7,977 nt of DNA. Source: CAZXVU01 sp964644465 (GTDB taxonomy: Bacteria > Chlamydiota > Chlamydiia > Chlamydiales > SM23-39). The stretch spans positions 1 to 7,977 of the forward strand of contig CAZXVU010000101.1 in NCBI GenBank assembly GCA_964644465.1, in the 5' to 3' direction. The notes under the pieces are model-generated. The model worked only from the letters and a program-made list of their open reading frames with translations, was not told the DNA's origin and did not search any database. Below, piece after piece: positions 5,366 through 7,977 of this stretch. The stretch's first letter is position 1; every line of letters begins with the position of its first letter. Position numbers and translations under genes: made by a program.

Positions 5366-7011
5366 CGCAATACAAATTCAGGAACGTAATCGTAATGAGG
5401 CGATGCGTTCTCGATTTTATAGAGCGGTTCAATATCGATTTTTAGCCCCTCGTTGAACTTCGCAAGAAGTTCCTTTGTGTCGAGGGAGTTATTGCATGGA
5501 TTTCCCGATTTTCCAACAATGTTTAAAGGAAGATTCACCATTTTGGACGTTTCAAAATAAAGTCCAATCGCTTCCTCCGGCATATATTTTTGCGCCCATT
5601 TGTATTCCAGACTATTGGGAGTTGCGTACCTCATTTCAGAAAAAGCTTCTTTTATGTCCGATTTGCGAAAGAGGGTCAGGTCCAATGAATTGGGAAAACC
5701 CCAATCTGACTGGCTATTGCAAATATCCCAGGCGTATACGCCGCTTGCAAGAGGAACGCTCGGGGGTACTTCTTGGGGCCGTCCCAGTTGATAGGAGTGA
5801 TTCACATGCTTTCCAAAACGGAGATAAAACCCATAAGCCCTCGTTTTCTCCATCATATTCATGCAGAGTTTCAAATCGACAAAATCCTTCACAATGAGGT
5901 CGTCTACGGCAAAAAGAACATATTCTGAAGGGGAATCGAAAAGAACTTTCATGAACTTCGATTTAAAATCATATTTTGTTTCTTGGCCTTGGACAGAAAA
6001 ATGGACATGGGGAAAAGCCTCTTTGACATTTTCGTACGCTGGGACAAAAGAATCATCGGCCCGATATAAAACAGAAATTTTTTCGAAGCCGCTGACATAG
6101 CGCTCCATCGATTCCAAGCAGGCGTAAAGCTGCATCGGCCTGTTATAGGAAAAAAGAAGGATATCTGTCCTTAGATTGGGCTCTCTGGGCTTGGGAAACT
6201 CAACTAAAGGCATATAAGTAGGGCAAATGGGAAAGGGATCTCCTACCTTAAAACTGCTCGCCGCATTAAAAAACGTAATGGGTTCTGATAAGATCCGATA
6301 CCTTCCTCCTGAAAGCTCAATCAGAGGAATTAAAAAAGCTTCCTTAGCCTTTGCGAACAATCCTTTTTTGAACAAGTCCTGAAGGTGTATTTCCTTAAAA
6401 AGGGCGGAATAGAAAGAGCAAGGGAAATGGAATTGCCCCTTTCGATTCATGAGATCAGAAAGAATAGGGCTGAAAATTTCATAGGAGGGATATTGGATCG
6501 ATTGGCCAAAGGTCATCCAAACATCGGGATTTTGATAGATTGCATTCTGCCGTGTTAGAGTCATTGAATGCGCTAGCCAATCTTTTGCATCGAGAGGAAT
6601 GATGATTTCTTTGTCGAGGCAGCTGTCGATCGCACGATAAAGACAAGCTACTGGCCCTAAATGTTGCTCATTGCGGATGACAATGACTCGATGGTCCTGA
6701 TGGTTGTCTACGATGAATTGCTGCGCGATTTCCGAGGTTCCATCTGTCGAGCCGTCATCGATGAAAATCACTCGATAATAATCAAAATCTTGTTCAAAAA
6801 CAGAGCGGAGAGCCCGCTGGCACCATAAGCTTTGGTTGTACGCATAAATCACAACAGCAAAAGATTTATGTTCCGTCAATGGAAAATCTTTTGATGGACA
6901 AATTCCTGGAAGAGATCCCAAAGAATCTTTTTTCGACTGAGGCCCAAGCCCTGTCCAGTAGCCAAAAGCTGCGACTCCCATCAAAAAAATGAAAAACCAG
7001 ATCCGCCCCAT
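5362..7011 (-). CDS. Membrane-anchored two-domain glycosyltransferase (GT2-like)
   Basis: This 549-residue protein starts with an uncleaved signal-anchor (about residues 5-22) and continues with a GT-A fold glycosyltransferase family 2 domain (about 50-255): AVVIYAYNQ at the first strand, IDDGSTDGT (84-92) for nucleotide-sugar binding, then LDAKDWLAH (140-148) followed by WMTFGQ. In relatives this acidic block usually reads LDGDDWL, so Lys143 replaces one Asp. A second domain (about 281-549) again starts like a GT (DILLFSYNRP) and has AVDDLIVKDF (368-377), an Asp-Asp that could serve as its own DxD site. The product would transfer sugar to a surface polysaccharide, lipid or protein; donor and acceptor are unknown. 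Its ATG shares a base with the stop of the upstream paralogue (TAATG). Which of the two domains is active is not clear. Confidence 0.88.
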   Translation of the reverse strand: MGRIWFFIFLMGVAAFGYWTGLGPQSKKDSLGSLPGICPSKDFPLTEHKSFAVVIYAYNQSLWCQRALRSVFEQDFDYYRVIFIDDGSTDGTSEIAQQFIVDNHQDHRVIVIRNEQHLGPVACLYRAIDSCLDKEIIIPLDAKDWLAHSMTLTRQNAIYQNPDVWMTFGQSIQYPSYEIFSPILSDLMNRKGQFHFPCSFYSALFKEIHLQDLFKKGLFAKAKEAFLIPLIELSGGRYRILSEPITFFNAASSFKVGDPFPICPTYMPLVEFPKPREPNLRTDILLFSYNRPMQLYACLESMERYVSGFEKISVLYRADDSFVPAYENVKEAFPHVHFSVQGQETKYDFKSKFMKVLFDSPSEYVLFAVDDLIVKDFVDLKLCMNMMEKTRAYGFYLRFGKHVNHSYQLGRPQEVPPSVPLASGVYAWDICNSQSDWGFPNSLDLTLFRKSDIKEAFSEMRYATPNSLEYKWAQKYMPEEAIGLYFETSKMVNLPLNIVGKSGNPCNNSLDTKELLAKFNEGLKIDIEPLYKIENASPHYDYVPEFVLR

Positions 7012-7925
7012 TATTGTTTCTCGCTCTCTGGTTCAAAGCTAAGCAATGCTAAGGCAGAATAGGAATTCAAACTTCGCACAAACCTTTCGCAACGCATGAG
7101 AAGATCCCTATCTTCTTTTTGCGGGACTCCGCGGTTGCTAATATACAAGATCTCAGGAATGAATTGGAAATGTTCCTTCGCCATCTCCAGCATTGGGACC
7201 ATGTAGGCCATTTCGGAATGCGCGGATAAGAATTTTCCCTGATAAATAAAATCCCCTTCCCGAATCTTCTTGAAAAGACCTGCATAGAATGTCTTTAGAT
7301 GGGAAGTGATGAAAGAGTGTCCTCTGAAGCCATGCTCTTTCCAATCTTGGAGCCTAAAGGGACGGCATGATCCTGCTTGGAAGTTGGGAAAATCACGGTA
7401 CTGTCCATATGTAAGCCAAAGATCGGTATCGGCATAATAGGCATTGAGCCGCTGCAAGACCCATTCGTGGGCCAGCCAATCTTCTCCATGAAGAACAACA
7501 ACAATTTCCTCATCTTTGCAAGATTGAACGGCGCGAAAAAGGTTAGCCAACACTCCAAGCCTTTCTTCATTATGGGCTAAAGTGACATCGGCCAAAAACT
7601 TGCTGTCGTAGATCAAATCGCGAGCCAGTTCAAAACTCCCATCATCGGAGGCGTCGTCGATATAGACGACTCTAAAATGCTCATAATTTTGGGAAAACAC
7701 CGAATCGAGAGTTTTTTGTAAGCTCGCCCCATTATTTGTGCCGATGATGACAATGACAAATGGATGATTTTTCAATGGATAGGGATTGGCTTTAAAGCCA
7801 TTGTCCAGAAAGCCTTTCTCTGCCGAGGCAACTGCATTTTTTTGCAAACGGACCCAGCGTGCGGATAAGAAAGAACCCGCGAACACGAAGGCGATCAAAA
7901 AGAGAAAAAGGACAAGCTTTTTCAT
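7011..7925 (-). CDS. Membrane-anchored GT2-like glycosyltransferase, degenerate acidic motif
   Basis: This 304-residue protein has a lysine-led hydrophobic N-terminus (residues 3-20), read as a signal anchor, then a single GT2-type domain: FVIVIIGTNN, IDDASDDGS (89-97), and LHGEDWLAH (145-153) followed by LWLTYGQ. The first Asp of the usual LDGDDWL block is His146, leaving Glu148 and Asp149. A SHLKTFYAGLFKK block (208-220) and the segment around Glu238 before YMVPMLEMA fit the acceptor and catalytic-base regions of the family. It is clearly homologous to the N-terminal domain of the next gene downstream, suggesting tandem duplication, and lacks that protein's second domain. The two are coupled by TAATG. 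No good ribosome site is near the ATG; a GAGAG lies about 15 bases away. Function is probably cell-envelope or secreted glycan assembly, substrate unknown; reduced catalysis is possible. Confidence 0.87.
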   Translation of the reverse strand: MKKLVLFLFLIAFVFAGSFLSARWVRLQKNAVASAEKGFLDNGFKANPYPLKNHPFVIVIIGTNNGASLQKTLDSVFSQNYEHFRVVYIDDASDDGSFELARDLIYDSKFLADVTLAHNEERLGVLANLFRAVQSCKDEEIVVVLHGEDWLAHEWVLQRLNAYYADTDLWLTYGQYRDFPNFQAGSCRPFRLQDWKEHGFRGHSFITSHLKTFYAGLFKKIREGDFIYQGKFLSAHSEMAYMVPMLEMAKEHFQFIPEILYISNRGVPQKEDRDLLMRCERFVRSLNSYSALALLSFEPESEKQ

Positions 7926-7977
7926 AAGTAAAGCTTGATTCTCTCAAAAAAAGCGTTGAAAGCAAGAAAAAAAGAAG

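Noticed and set aside
5475..5897. 140-codon plus-strand open frame inside the two-domain glycosyltransferase
   Set aside because: It is antisense to a well-supported protein, lacks a ribosome site and shows no recognisable domain.
7926..7977. Promoter of the glycosyltransferase pair
   Set aside because: On the minus strand this stretch holds T-runs and a TTGAGA-like hexamer, but no -10 box at suitable spacing before the ATG. The promoter probably lies beyond the window.

Overview
The window reads as part of the chromosome of an environmental (amoeba-associated type) member of the Chlamydiae. This is inferred from protein character: a cysteinyl-tRNA synthetase, an Aas-type lipid enzyme, and GT2 glycosyltransferases carrying the DWLAH and (W)xTYGQ blocks I associate with this group and its intracellular neighbours. 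Shine-Dalgarno sequences are mostly weak and genes are tightly packed. The genus cannot be fixed without database searches.

Left block, minus strand, 1-4344. Three genes are coupled almost without spacing, in transcription order: an 895-residue acyltransferase / acyl carrier protein / acyl-ACP synthetase fusion, then cysS (separated by one base), then a small winged-helix protein (ATGA overlap). They look like one transcript joining membrane lipid acylation, tRNA charging and a possible DNA-binding protein.

Middle, 4345-5365. A gene-poor 389-base gap starts with an approximately 160-bp imperfect inverted repeat (4347-4510), two bases from the start codon of the lipid gene and bounded by TA dinucleotides. 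It could be a MITE remnant or a structured RNA. An AT-rich stretch follows, with a good sigma70-type promoter. Two small plus-strand genes of unknown function come next, 74 and 113 residues long. The second has a strong Shine-Dalgarno sequence embedded in a 12-base palindrome. These two genes are the least explained part of the window.

Right block, minus strand, 5362-7925. Two tandem, homologous, membrane-anchored GT2-like glycosyltransferases are joined by a TAATG stop/start overlap. Both have departures from the usual acidic metal-binding motif, and the downstream one carries an additional C-terminal GT-like domain. Its stop codon overlaps the stop codon of the 113-residue plus-strand gene, so the two transcription units collide with no room for a terminator. 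The last 52 bases (7926-7977) are the leader of this pair, with no promoter I would call.
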